Origin: Candidatus Eiseniibacteriota bacterium
GTDB taxonomy: Bacteria > Eisenbacteria > RBG-16-71-46 > CAIMUX01
Length of the DNA: 64,000 nucleotides
NCBI GenBank assembly: GCA_029569475.1
Contig: JAKQSZ010000002.1
Span: 14,791 to 78,790 of the forward strand
Reading direction: 5' to 3'
The position numbers were made by a program, and so were the translations under genes. The first letter of the stretch is position 1. Every line of letters begins with the position of its first letter. Of the stretch, positions 16,809-25,623 are shown one piece after another. Below the pieces are notes generated by a model that worked only from the letters and a program-made list of their open reading frames with translations, had not been told where the DNA came from and searched no databases.

Positions 16809-18488
16809 GTGCAGCGGATCATCGAGTGCGTTCCCAACTTCAGCGAAGGCCGTGACAAGTCGGTCCTGGACGCCATTTCCGCCGAGATCGCCGGGGTGGA
16901 CGGCGTCAGCCTTCTGGACGTCGACCCGGGGGCAGCGACCCATCGCACCGTCTTCACGTTCGTCGGCGAGCCCGAGCCGGTTGCGGAGGCGGCGTTCCGC
17001 GCGATCGCCAAGGCGGCCGAGCTGATCGACATGAGCAAGCACCACGGGGCGCATCCTCGCATGGGCGCCACCGATGTCTGCCCCTTCGTTCCCGTTTCCG
17101 GCGTGACCATGGAAGAGTGCGTGGAGGTTGCGCGCCGGGTCGGCGAGCGGGTCGGGCGCGAGCTCAAGATCCCTGTCTACCTCTATGAGCATGCCGCCAC
17201 CTCGCCCGATCGGCGGTCGCTGGCCGATGTCCGCGCCGGCGAGTACGAGGCCCTGCCGGCCAAGCTCAAGGACCCGCGGTGGAAGCCTGACTTCGGACCG
17301 GATGTCTTCAACTCCCGGGCCGGGGCGACCGTCATCGGGGCGCGCGAGTTCCTCATCGCCTACAACGTCAACCTGAACACGCGCGACCGAAAGCTGGCCA
17401 ACGAGATCGCGCTCAACATCCGCGAGACCGGACGCCTGAAGAAGGACGAGAAGGGCAACCAGGTCTTCGACGCCGCGGGCAACAAAGTACGGACGGTGGG
17501 GCTGCTTCCGGCGGTGCGGGCGGTCGGCTGGTACATCCAGGAGTACGGCTGCGCCCAGGTGTCGATCAACCTGCTCAACTATGCCGTGACGCCGCCGCAT
17601 GCCGCCTTCGAAGCCTGTGTGGAAGAGGCGCGCAAGCTGGGCCTGCGGGTGACGGGCAGCGAGCTGGTCGGACTGATTCCCAAGGCGGCGCTGCTGAGTG
17701 CGGGAGCTTTCTACCTGGAGCGGGCCGGCAAGAGCACGGGCGTTCCGGAGACCGAGCTGGCGCACACCGCGGTGCACTCCCTGGGTCTGGCTGAACTGGC
17801 GCCATTCGATCCCCAGCAGAAGGTGATCGAGTACCGCATCCGCAGCGGCGCGCCCTCGCTGGTCGCCCTCACGACGCGCGGTTTTGCCGATGAGCTCTCT
17901 TCCGAATCCCCGGCCCCCGGCGGCGGCAGCGTGGCCGCGCTCTGCGGGGCCTTGGGCGGCGCCCTGGCGGCCATGGTGGCGAATCTCACGGTCGGCAAGA
18001 AGGGGCTCGAGGAATCCTGGGACCCGATGAAGGCGCTCGCGCCCAAGGGGCAGGCGTTGAAGGACTGGTTCCTTTACGCGGTCGACGAGGACACGGCGGC
18101 CTTCAACCGGGTCATGGACGCCTTCCGTTTGCCGGGCAAGACGCCCGAGGACGCCGCGGCGCGCGAGAAGGCGGTCCAGGAGGCGACCCGCCGGGCCACG
18201 GAAGTCCCGCTCGGGGTCCTCGAGCGCTCGCTCGAGGTCATGGATCTGGCGGAGGAGGCAGCGCGTCGGGGAAACCCGAACTCCGCGTCCGATGCCGGAG
18301 TGGCGGCGCTCTGCGGGCGTGCGTGCGCGGAGGGGGCGTACCTGAATGTCCTGATCAACCTCAAGGCGTTGACCGACGCCGCGTGGGTGGCGGCCACCCG
18401 CGCCCAGGCCGAAGACTGGAGGGCTCGGGCCGTGGCGCGGAGCGCCGAGATCCTGGCGGAGGTGGAAGGACGAATCGGCCGAGGATAG
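16809..18488 (+). CDS. ftcD: Glutamate formimidoyltransferase / formiminotetrahydrofolate cyclodeaminase fusion
   Basis: I chose the GTG at 16809 (559 residues) because GAAGGGAGGGG precedes it and the protein then begins at the conserved IIECVPNFSEG. The first ~325 residues are the two-part formiminotransferase (N-terminal VPNFSEGRD, 'HHGAHPRMGATDVCPFVPV' with the active-site histidines near residues 78-82, then 'LIAYNVNLNT'). From about residue 357 comes the all-helical cyclodeaminase (PAPGGGSVAALCGALGGALA). The two activities transfer the formimino group from N-formimino-glutamate to tetrahydrofolate and release ammonia, in histidine breakdown. Bacteria often carry them separately; here they are fused as in animals. 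No other hut genes are near. Confidence 0.93.
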   Translation: MQRIIECVPNFSEGRDKSVLDAISAEIAGVDGVSLLDVDPGAATHRTVFTFVGEPEPVAEAAFRAIAKAAELIDMSKHHGAHPRMGATDVCPFVPVSGVTMEECVEVARRVGERVGRELKIPVYLYEHAATSPDRRSLADVRAGEYEALPAKLKDPRWKPDFGPDVFNSRAGATVIGAREFLIAYNVNLNTRDRKLANEIALNIRETGRLKKDEKGNQVFDAAGNKVRTVGLLPAVRAVGWYIQEYGCAQVSINLLNYAVTPPHAAFEACVEEARKLGLRVTGSELVGLIPKAALLSAGAFYLERAGKSTGVPETELAHTAVHSLGLAELAPFDPQQKVIEYRIRSGAPSLVALTTRGFADELSSESPAPGGGSVAALCGALGGALAAMVANLTVGKKGLEESWDPMKALAPKGQALKDWFLYAVDEDTAAFNRVMDAFRLPGKTPEDAAAREKAVQEATRRATEVPLGVLERSLEVMDLAEEAARRGNPNSASDAGVAALCGRACAEGAYLNVLINLKALTDAAWVAATRAQAEDWRARAVARSAEILAEVEGRIGRG

Positions 18489-18561
18489 GGACTCGAGACT
18501 CGCGCCAATCCGCCACATACACGGCGACGTTCCTATCAGCGTCCGCACGGGCACACACCGG

Positions 18562-18587
18562 TCGGCCCGGAACCGACCCCGGGCCGA
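18562..18587. terminator. Hairpin between convergent genes, possible bidirectional terminator
   Basis: CGGCCCGG (18563-18570) pairs perfectly with CCGGGCCG (18579-18586) around an 8-base loop, extended by a T-A pair. It lies between the converging ftcD and Ig-like protein genes. No T-run follows. Confidence 0.5.
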
Positions 18588-18614
18588 TCGTGGCTGAGCC
18601 CGGGGTTCGCTCGG

Positions 18615-19073
18615 TCAGTACACGGTCACGAGGACCGTGTCCCTCACCGCCCGAACCTGCGCCACGATGGACGCCACCCCCGGCTCTTCTTGATCGGCGC
18701 GGTAGGTCGCGCGGGCCAGGCCGTCGCGGGTCAGCGCTTCGGCCGTGATCGCCCCCATGGACGCGGCAAAGACAACCACCGTCGAATCGGCCACCGGCGA
18801 TCCCTGCTCCATGACGGTGGCCCAGATGGTGGCCACGCTGGTCGAGTCCGCCTTGAGGAGGAGGGGTACGGCATCCAGGCTCAGGGTCAGCCCGGGCGGA
18901 TCCTCCGGTTTCGTACTGGTCCGGCAGGAGAGGCCAGACGCGGCACCCAGTACCAGTACCAGTACCAGCGCCAGGGCCGCGAGCGTCTCGCGCTGCCGGC
19001 GATGGTCTCGGAGAACGCCTCTGTAGGCCGATCGGCGGGCCTGGTTCAAGGCGGGACTTCTGGGGTCACTCAT
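18615..19073 (-). CDS. Small membrane-anchored/secreted protein with bacterial Ig-like domain
   Basis: 152 residues from the ATG at 19073, which overlaps the stop of the upstream outer-membrane protein gene by 8 bases and follows GGGAG, so the two are coupled. A ~35-residue basic start precedes a hydrophobic segment (LAALALVLVLVLGAASG). A cysteine follows (GLSC), but positions -3 to -1 do not match a good lipobox, so lipid attachment is doubtful. The remaining ~90 residues (LTLSLDAVPLLLKADSTSVATIWATV..., 'GSPVADSTVVVFAAS', 'TRDGLARATYRA') match the invasin/Big_1-like Ig fold. It is likely periplasmic or surface exposed, with unknown role. Confidence 0.7.
   Translation of the reverse strand: MSDPRSPALNQARRSAYRGVLRDHRRQRETLAALALVLVLVLGAASGLSCRTSTKPEDPPGLTLSLDAVPLLLKADSTSVATIWATVMEQGSPVADSTVVVFAASMGAITAEALTRDGLARATYRADQEEPGVASIVAQVRAVRDTVLVTVY
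18948..18968. repeat. Hexanucleotide microsatellite inside coding sequence
   Basis: Three and a half copies of cagtac. On the coding (minus) strand it encodes the Leu-Val repeats of the hydrophobic segment in the Ig-like protein. The unit is a multiple of three, so length changes would lengthen or shorten the hydrophobic core without a frameshift. Confidence 0.8.
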
Positions 19074-20745
19074 AGGCTTCGTTCTCCCGTCTCTCGATGA
19101 GGCCGCCCACATCCGCGACCACCTTGCGGGCAAGGTCCCGGGCGGCCGCTCTCCTCAAGTGGACACGGACATCGTCGGGCACGATGGCGGAGGCCAGCGC
19201 GCCGGAATCGGGCGCCAGGGTGATCCGGGGGAACTGCGAGGCCTCCCCCCGGCAAACCTCCCGCCACAGCACGGTGTAGCCATCGGGAGCGACGAGTTCG
19301 ACCTCGACCGTGATCTCCGCCCGGGCTCGTTCGACGCGCGCCACCGGCTCTCCCTCGATCCCGCCGACAGAGCGGTCGTTGTAGTTGATGAGCTTGATGT
19401 TCAGCTCGTAGTGGCGCTGCGCCAGGATCTCGGGGCTGACCGCTCCCGGCATGCCCGCCACGTGCATCGCCAGGGCCCGGTGGGCCGCGCGGTCGTCGAG
19501 CCGCAGCGCATGGGTGAGTTCCGTCGCCACCCCTTCGGGATCGGGAGGCAACACCACGATCGGGTGGATCAGGAGCGCGACCGGCGGCCGTGTCACCCGT
19601 CGGGCCTCGTAGACCTGGCCTTCCGGAGTGCGGTCGCGGCCGAAGGAGAAGGCCACCTGGAACTCCGGGTCGACCTGCTCCTGTTGCAGGAGCAGACGCT
19701 TCATGCCGAGTTGCACCGAGAGGTTCCAGTGGATCATGCGCCGGGCGCAGGCGAAGATCTGCGATTCGTACTTGTGATCGGCCATGTCCCAGCGCGTGTA
19801 GTACTCGCCGCGCAGGTCCAGGTTGTAGGGAAGGGTGAAGGCGAGCCCGAGGCCGCCGGTAAGATAGCTGGGGGCGTCGCCTCCCGGCAGCAGCACCCCG
19901 GGGTTCAGATAGGCGGAGAACTTCGGATTGCTGTACTGCACCAGGCCCTGGGCCGAGTAGTCGTTCTCGCGCGAGGTGAAGCGAGCCAGCCCGTCGGCCT
20001 CCCGCTCATAGCCGGTCGGGATGCTCAGGGTCTGGCGGATGCCCAGGCGGATCGGGAGGGCCGAACTCGGGTGGAGATGGAGCTTGAGCGACAGGTTGGT
20101 ATCCCCCAGCCCCTTCTTTTCGTACCTGCCGTAGACCTGGTGAAGATGGACCGTGGATACGCCGCAGGTGATGTTGCTGGTGATGCCATAGAGGAAGCGA
20201 AGGCGCGTCTGGGTCAAGTCGCCCCGCAACGTGCTGATCTCCGTGCTTTGCCGGAACTGCAGGAACGGCTCGCCCACCGGCGGGCCCTCCGCCGAGCAGA
20301 CGTTGAGGATCTCCCCGTCGTCGAAGTTCAACCATTGGATCTGCGCGCGTGCCGAGCTGGTCGTCAACAGCGCCCAGGCCAGGACCAGAGCGAGCGTCCG
20401 GAGGTACTTCGAGACCGGGGCGGCAGCCCTGGGGACGCCGGGTGGCCGCCCGGATGGCCGAAGGTGGTCAAGCCGGTCAGGCAAGGCGCCCGCCGTCTCC
20501 ATCGGGGGCAATGGCGCGGCCTGTGCGGCCGCGGCGGTCACGTGAGGCCTCACCGCCTCGGCGATGGCGAGCGCGAGCTCTTCGACGGGAGCCGGCCGCG
20601 CGTGACCCGTCGCCGGCGGCAGCGGCTCGCCGGCGATCCGTCGGGGAAAGCGCCCGGGAGCGTAGACCCATGACATGGACACGATCCGTCGTATCCGGGC
20701 GTGCTCCCGCGCGGCGTCTCGCCGCCGTCTTCCTGGTGAAGTCAT
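19066..20745 (-). CDS. Outer-membrane beta-barrel-like secreted protein
   Basis: I chose the ATG at 20745 (559 residues): GCGAGGCGGGC precedes it and it avoids overlapping the upstream gene. About 105 basic/proline-rich residues come before a good signal-peptide core (RTLALVLAWALLTTSSARAQ), an unusually long n-region; no better start exists. The mature protein starts IQWLNFDDGE and continues with alternating polar/hydrophobic strands (e.g. FLQFRQSTEIS, GLGLAFTLPYNLDLRGEYYTRWDM) suggesting a transmembrane barrel, followed from ~residue 380 by a globular domain with 'LARKVVADVGGLIERR' at the end. I recognise no named family. It sits just downstream of the giant NHL-repeat gene and is coupled to the Ig-like gene. 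Confidence 0.6.
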   Translation of the reverse strand: MTSPGRRRRDAAREHARIRRIVSMSWVYAPGRFPRRIAGEPLPPATGHARPAPVEELALAIAEAVRPHVTAAAAQAAPLPPMETAGALPDRLDHLRPSGRPPGVPRAAAPVSKYLRTLALVLAWALLTTSSARAQIQWLNFDDGEILNVCSAEGPPVGEPFLQFRQSTEISTLRGDLTQTRLRFLYGITSNITCGVSTVHLHQVYGRYEKKGLGDTNLSLKLHLHPSSALPIRLGIRQTLSIPTGYEREADGLARFTSRENDYSAQGLVQYSNPKFSAYLNPGVLLPGGDAPSYLTGGLGLAFTLPYNLDLRGEYYTRWDMADHKYESQIFACARRMIHWNLSVQLGMKRLLLQQEQVDPEFQVAFSFGRDRTPEGQVYEARRVTRPPVALLIHPIVVLPPDPEGVATELTHALRLDDRAAHRALAMHVAGMPGAVSPEILAQRHYELNIKLINYNDRSVGGIEGEPVARVERARAEITVEVELVAPDGYTVLWREVCRGEASQFPRITLAPDSGALASAIVPDDVRVHLRRAAARDLARKVVADVGGLIERRENEAYE

Positions 20746-20794
20746 GCCCGCCTCGCTTCTTCTGTTGGGTTCATCAGCGTCTCCGTGAATGCGG

Positions 20795-23700
20795 TCATCG
20801 CGTGATGACCAGCTTGCGATGGTCCTCGCGCGCTCCGGTTCGAAGCCGGACGAAGTAGATGCCTCTGGCCAGCCGGCGGCCGGCCTCATCGCGGCCGTCG
20901 AACTCCACCGCGTGGCTTCCGCAGGACAGGGAGCCGGCTGTCAGGGATCGAACGCGGCGTCCGGCTGGATCGTGAAGATCCATCTCGATGTCGGCCGAGC
21001 GTTCCAGATCAAAGAGGATCCGCGCCGGCCCGGAGGTGGGGTTTGGACTCACGATGAGTCGCGGCGTGATCGTCGCCGAATCGTCTGTGCCTGAGCCTGG
21101 CCGTGCCAGTCCGGTTGCCACCAGCGCGCCGGTGGAGCTGTACAACTCGTAGCGGATCTCCAGGCTCGCCAGGGCGGACACCAGATCTTCCATCGCGCCG
21201 GTCTCGCGTTCCGCCAGCGGTTCGCCGGTACCGGTAGCGTCGGGGCGCGCGCGGAATCCTGCGGCCAGGGAAAACCCCAGGCTCGCCACCAACCCGCTGC
21301 CCCGCTGGCCGGGCCGTCGGGGATCCAGCCGGGTCGCGCCGACCTCCACGGCATCACTCCCGAAGCGACGCAGAAACATCTCGCCGGCGCCCCCGCGCAG
21401 GAATCCGCCGCTCAGGCAGTCCGCCGCGTCGAGCACGGCGGAGTCGAAGCCGACCCGGAGCCACACGCCGGTCACGTCGTCGACCCCGGCCAGGCCCACG
21501 TCGAGATGCAGGGCGGCGGGAGTCGACACGGGGTCCAGCCGCGCTTCGACCGCCAGCGGTCCGTCGCCGCTTGTGAAGCGGGGGGAAGCCGGGACGGGCT
21601 GGACAGCCAGAGGATGGCCGGCCGGTGTGGAGGGGTCGTCAAACACCTCCGGGCGCGCGGCGGGGCGCCCGTCGCGGGAGTCCGCGCCGGCCCAGGAGAA
21701 CATGGCCGTGAAGGCCAGAATGTCGTCGAGGTTCCACGCTCCGTCGGGCTGCGAGTCCAACTCCGGGACCTGCCCCGGGGCCGGGCCCAGATCGGCGATG
21801 CGGTCGCGAACGTTGTCTCGCCCGTTCCAACCGAGCGTGAACGTCATCTGATCGGCGAAGTCGATCTTTCCATCCGGCTTCGGGGCCAGATGCGGGACGG
21901 AGGAGTCGGCGCCGGCGCCTGTGGTGGCGATGTCCCCGAGGCGGGCCAGACGCAGGTTGAGCGACCGGGTCGACCATGACTCAGGGCTGCCGCCATTGAC
22001 ACAGGTAATGCCGCAGGCGGACTGGTCCAGCGCCAGAGACCCATTGCGGAACCGGGTGCTGGTCGTGATCGCATTCTCCCGCGCTCTCAGCGAAACCAGC
22101 GCGATGACGTGGGGCCCGGGGTCGACCAGGCCGATCGGAGAGCCGGTTACGGCCGAATTCACCTGGAGGGTCCCTCGCCCGTTGTCGTGCGCTTCCGTGA
22201 AGACCTGACTCACCCCGTGGGCGCCGTCCCAGGCGTTGCCCGGCGTGATGCCCGTGATCTCGACCAGCGATGTGTCGAAGGCGCCGCTGAAGCCGACCGC
22301 GATGACGCTCTCCGGATAGGAGATTTCCAGGGCGACGATGCGGTCCTGACCATTCTGGAGGTAAAGCGTCCGGTCCCCATCGATCAGATCGGTGACGGAG
22401 AGCGCCGGCACCACGTCCGCATCCAGGCACAGCACCTCGTGGACCTGGGCCTGGTCCACGGCGACCGTCAGGCCGGCGGCGTCCTTCATCCGGGCGAAAA
22501 GGTAGTAGCCCGGGTGGTCGTCGGGAGGGCCGTCCGGGGTGGCGGAAAAGCGCCACATGACCATGTCTTCATCCGGCGATACCGTGCCCGAGGTTATACA
22601 CAGCCGCGCGGTGGATATGTTGAATACCGGGGCGGTGTCGAAGTAGAAGTCCACCCATCCGCCCTCCGGCGGATTGGCGGTGGAAAAGCGGATCGGGTAC
22701 CCGCTGCTCGGCGGGAAACACCGGGGCAGGCTGCTGGATCCCGTAAAATCCAGCTCGATGGCGGGACCGGGAGCCTCCTGGAATCGGGTGACCACTCCCC
22801 TTCCGGGGTCAGCCGCGTAGAGATCGAGATCATCCCTGTTTTGGAGGAACGTCAGGCGGCCGGGCCGCCCGAACGTCCCGAGACTCGCGCCGGCGCCACC
22901 CAGGACCCAGTCGAACTCAGGCACCGAGCTTCCGCCGGAGTTCGCCGCCCCATCCTGGTAGATGACGATCCGGTCGTTGCCCTCGTCAGAGACCGCGATG
23001 TAACACGCCTTGCCATTCTGGGACTTCTGCTTGTCCACCGCGACCGTCACGTCGACCGGGCGGTCCAGCGAGTCGGAAGGGCTCGTCGCGGTACTCCACT
23101 GACACACGTGTTCCAGGCGAGCCGGGAGATTCAAGGTGGCCGGGTGAAAGGCGAACTTCTGGATGCGGTTGTTCCCGGTGTCGGCAACATAGACGTCAAA
23201 GACGCCCACCCCCTGATTCCAGCGGGCGGCGATGCCTTCGGGTCGGTTGAACTGCCCGTTCCCCGTGCCGCTGGACCCAAAGCGAAGCAGGTCAGGGGTG
23301 GTGGTGTAGTCGAACTGGAACGGGGTAGCCGCCGGAGGAGTCCGGCCGTGGACCCCGTCACCGAAGACGATGCGGCCGCTGAACCAGTCGACCTCGAAGA
23401 CCGGGTCGGCCGGCCCCGCGGCCTCCAGATCATCCACCCTCGTCCAGGCGACCGGAGTTCCGGCCGGGTCGAAGGTGATGGTTTCACACGACCCTTCCTT
23501 GACGGGGCGGGCGTTGGTGTAGACGAAGTAGTCTTCCGGAACGATGGCCGGGGTGGTGTACCAGTAGTCGTGGCCGGCTGTCGCGCCGACGGTTCCGGCG
23601 CCGGTCGGCTGGGCCATTCCGGTGTGGGCGTCGCCCGGCAGCCAGTTCCCGGGCCAGGCGGCGCCATCGCCGTCACCGGCCTCGATCACCTTGATGCGGT

Positions 23701-25129
23701 CCGCGCCTGTGTCGGCCACGAAGAGGTAGCGGCGGGAAACGGCGCGCGTGGTCGTGATCGTGACGCTGGCGCCCGCGCCCGGATTGAGCGGAAGGGAGAG
23801 CCCCGGAATGCCGCGGAACGGATCAGCCAGGCTGGGAAAGGGGGCGCCGGAGACGAGGACCCGGCCTGTCGTGACATCGGTGATCGTGACCGCCCCGAGC
23901 GTTGCAGTCGCGGAGTAGGTGTGGCCCGTGACCTGGTTGGCGTCGGCGACCGTGGCCGTCGCCTTGTCGAACGGCCCCGTGTCGCCGTTCAGCATCACGG
24001 TGGCGGGGGACGACGCGCCGGAGCGCGCCACTGCCACGTCGCGCGGCGCGGTCAGTCTGTCGTCATAGGCCTCGACATAGCTGACCGAACCATTGACGGC
24101 GATCGCAAAGCCGAAGAGCTCCTCGTTCTGCGCGGCGGAGTCATCGGCCCCGTCCAGGACGAACAGGTCGTCGGTGGTGGAGGTGATCTCGTTCTCGATG
24201 AGGGCAAGCGCGGCGATCTCCTGCCAGCTGTCCGGACCGCCGGAGGACGGATCAAGGGTGACCAGGGCGGGCGTGAGGCCGGCGCCGATGCCATAGTCCA
24301 CGTCTCCGATGCCGAAGGAGGGGGCGCTGCCGGTGTGCTCGTCCGAGGTGGCGTAGGAGATCTCGAAGGCGGAGGTCTCGGACAGCGACGAGGATGGGAA
24401 GGTGATGACCGGCGCTTGCGTGGGATCGCTGTAGTCGATCGCATAGACGCGGTCCAGGGCAGTGAAGCCGCTCAGGTCCGCCACTCGTGTGCAGGGCGTG
24501 CCGGAGACCTTGACCACCTCGGAAAACGGAACGACGAAGCGGGCGGCGGAGGCCGCCCACTCCGGGAGGTTGATCTGGTCGCTGTCCCACTGGGAGGCGG
24601 CGGTCGCGCCGGCTCCGGCCCATGTCAGTTCGGAGGAGCGGAGGGAGCGGTACACCGCATTGACCTCGAAGACCTGGATGCGGTTGCGTCCGGTGTCGGC
24701 CACGTACACAACGTCGCGTTCCCCGGCGCCGTGCTCGCGCGCGGCGACCGCCTGGCACCCCGCAAAAGGCAGGTCATGAGCCGGGTTGTCGACCAGCTGG
24801 TCCGTCGCCGGCGCGTGGATCACGCGGAAGTGCGGTCCGTTCCATTCCAGAACCGCGTCGTAGACGACCGCTGCCCCGGCCGATGTCGCGGCCGTGCCGC
24901 CGATGAGGCCTGCTCCGAGGATGAAGGAAACGGCCGTTGCCGCGGCCGCAACGCGGTGGATGAGGACTCGTTCGCCGATGCGGGAAGCGCGAGCCGACGC
25001 CGCAGCTCCAACGTCATGTCCGAGGAGGGGGCCTGGTCCGGATGCGAAAGGAGCATGCGACCACCCGGATGCTCGAGGGCTGGTGGGGTGGTCCGGCCCG
25101 CTCTCCCGCCGCTTCCTGGTCCAAGGCAT
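20795..25129 (-). CDS. Giant secreted NHL-repeat protein with cohesin-like, dockerin-like and sorting domains (paralogue 1)
   Basis: 1,444 residues from the ATG at 25129, chosen for its strong GGAGGAG site 8 bases upstream. A ~55-residue n-region precedes the signal core (ATAVSFILGAGLIGGTAATSAGA). NHL/propeller blades recur (YVADTGRNRIQVFEV near residue 135; 'FVADTGADRIKVIEA'; 'YVADTGNNRIQKFAF'). Then come an FN3/Ig-like part, a cohesin-like part (TLYLQNGQDRIVALEISYPES), two dockerin-like calcium motifs (KPDGKIDFADQMTF, QPDGAWNLDDILAF), a second cohesin-like domain and a C-terminal sorting module (PNPTSGPARILFDL...GIYFVRLRTG). The whole protein is a paralogue of the next gene upstream. It is likely surface-attached or released; its ligand is unknown. 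Confidence 0.8.
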   Translation of the reverse strand: MPWTRKRRESGPDHPTSPRASGWSHAPFASGPGPLLGHDVGAAASARASRIGERVLIHRVAAAATAVSFILGAGLIGGTAATSAGAAVVYDAVLEWNGPHFRVIHAPATDQLVDNPAHDLPFAGCQAVAAREHGAGERDVVYVADTGRNRIQVFEVNAVYRSLRSSELTWAGAGATAASQWDSDQINLPEWAASAARFVVPFSEVVKVSGTPCTRVADLSGFTALDRVYAIDYSDPTQAPVITFPSSSLSETSAFEISYATSDEHTGSAPSFGIGDVDYGIGAGLTPALVTLDPSSGGPDSWQEIAALALIENEITSTTDDLFVLDGADDSAAQNEELFGFAIAVNGSVSYVEAYDDRLTAPRDVAVARSGASSPATVMLNGDTGPFDKATATVADANQVTGHTYSATATLGAVTITDVTTGRVLVSGAPFPSLADPFRGIPGLSLPLNPGAGASVTITTTRAVSRRYLFVADTGADRIKVIEAGDGDGAAWPGNWLPGDAHTGMAQPTGAGTVGATAGHDYWYTTPAIVPEDYFVYTNARPVKEGSCETITFDPAGTPVAWTRVDDLEAAGPADPVFEVDWFSGRIVFGDGVHGRTPPAATPFQFDYTTTPDLLRFGSSGTGNGQFNRPEGIAARWNQGVGVFDVYVADTGNNRIQKFAFHPATLNLPARLEHVCQWSTATSPSDSLDRPVDVTVAVDKQKSQNGKACYIAVSDEGNDRIVIYQDGAANSGGSSVPEFDWVLGGAGASLGTFGRPGRLTFLQNRDDLDLYAADPGRGVVTRFQEAPGPAIELDFTGSSSLPRCFPPSSGYPIRFSTANPPEGGWVDFYFDTAPVFNISTARLCITSGTVSPDEDMVMWRFSATPDGPPDDHPGYYLFARMKDAAGLTVAVDQAQVHEVLCLDADVVPALSVTDLIDGDRTLYLQNGQDRIVALEISYPESVIAVGFSGAFDTSLVEITGITPGNAWDGAHGVSQVFTEAHDNGRGTLQVNSAVTGSPIGLVDPGPHVIALVSLRARENAITTSTRFRNGSLALDQSACGITCVNGGSPESWSTRSLNLRLARLGDIATTGAGADSSVPHLAPKPDGKIDFADQMTFTLGWNGRDNVRDRIADLGPAPGQVPELDSQPDGAWNLDDILAFTAMFSWAGADSRDGRPAARPEVFDDPSTPAGHPLAVQPVPASPRFTSGDGPLAVEARLDPVSTPAALHLDVGLAGVDDVTGVWLRVGFDSAVLDAADCLSGGFLRGGAGEMFLRRFGSDAVEVGATRLDPRRPGQRGSGLVASLGFSLAAGFRARPDATGTGEPLAERETGAMEDLVSALASLEIRYELYSSTGALVATGLARPGSGTDDSATITPRLIVSPNPTSGPARILFDLERSADIEMDLHDPAGRRVRSLTAGSLSCGSHAVEFDGRDEAGRRLARGIYFVRLRTGAREDHRKLVITR

Positions 25130-25535
25130 CCTGCCGCTCCTCCTCCCGGGCCGACCCGGCACAGGCGCGGCCGCGGGGCCTCCATTGCTGAGGTCCGGGC
25201 GGGCCGGCTTCATGGGTCGCGGATGCCGATATCGCAACGCCCATACCAAGCGCATCCCATCCGTGCGAAGTGGTGCAACGGTTTGCGCCGCGTTCGCGCC
25301 GTCGCGGTGCGGATCGCGGGAATTCGTTGCCGGGCCTAGGGAAAACCCTGCCTGGCCTCCCGGGCCCGCTCCCGCCGGGCGGGCGCGCCGCGGTTGCGCG
25401 AAGGGCCGGCCGGCCGGTCCGATCCGGGCGAACGCGTGACCAGGTGGCTCGGAATTGAGCGAGAGTGGCCAGCAAGAGGCCGGTTGCCGGGAGGGGAAAC
25501 CGCGCCTCGAGAGCCGGAGGCGCCGCCAAAGAAGA

Positions 25536-25557
25536 CGCCCCCGGTGACCCGGGGGCG
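25536..25557 (-). terminator. Rho-independent-like terminator for minus-strand giant gene
   Basis: A perfect 9-bp GC stem (CGCCCCCGG at 25536-25544 with CCGGGGGCG at 25549-25557, loop TGAC). Read on the minus strand it is followed by a pyrimidine/T-rich stretch (cttcttt), and it lies about 70 bases past the stop of the paralogue-2 gene. A second 8-bp hairpin (25588-25610, GGCGCCGC/GCGGCGCC) lies between. The rest of the 25130-25623 gap shows no gene. Confidence 0.75.
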
Positions 25558-25587
25558 CTCGTGTAAGCGTGGCGATCCCATCCGCCG

Positions 25588-25610
25588 GGCGCCGCCTGGG
25601 AAGCGGCGCC
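25588..25610. terminator. Hairpin downstream of giant paralogue 2
   Basis: GGCGCCGC (25588-25595) pairs perfectly with GCGGCGCC (25603-25610) around a 7-base loop, only 14 bases past the stop codon of the minus-strand gene. It may strengthen the terminator just beyond it or protect the 3' end. Confidence 0.4.
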
Positions 25611-25623
25611 GGCGAACGCGCCC

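Noticed and set aside
24820..25185. Possible frameshift at the 5' end of the first giant gene (another frame has a short Met-start)
   Set aside because: The annotated frame has a strong ribosome-binding site at 25129 and a complete signal-peptide core, while the other frame is Ser/Arg-rich without one. A frameshift is not needed.
22109..25339. 1,076-codon open frame on the plus strand opposite the first giant NHL gene
   Set aside because: Its translation has no domain, signal or ribosome-binding site and is rich in Arg/Gly/Val. The opposite strand has clear repeats and a sorting module. It is a shadow caused by high GC at third codon positions.
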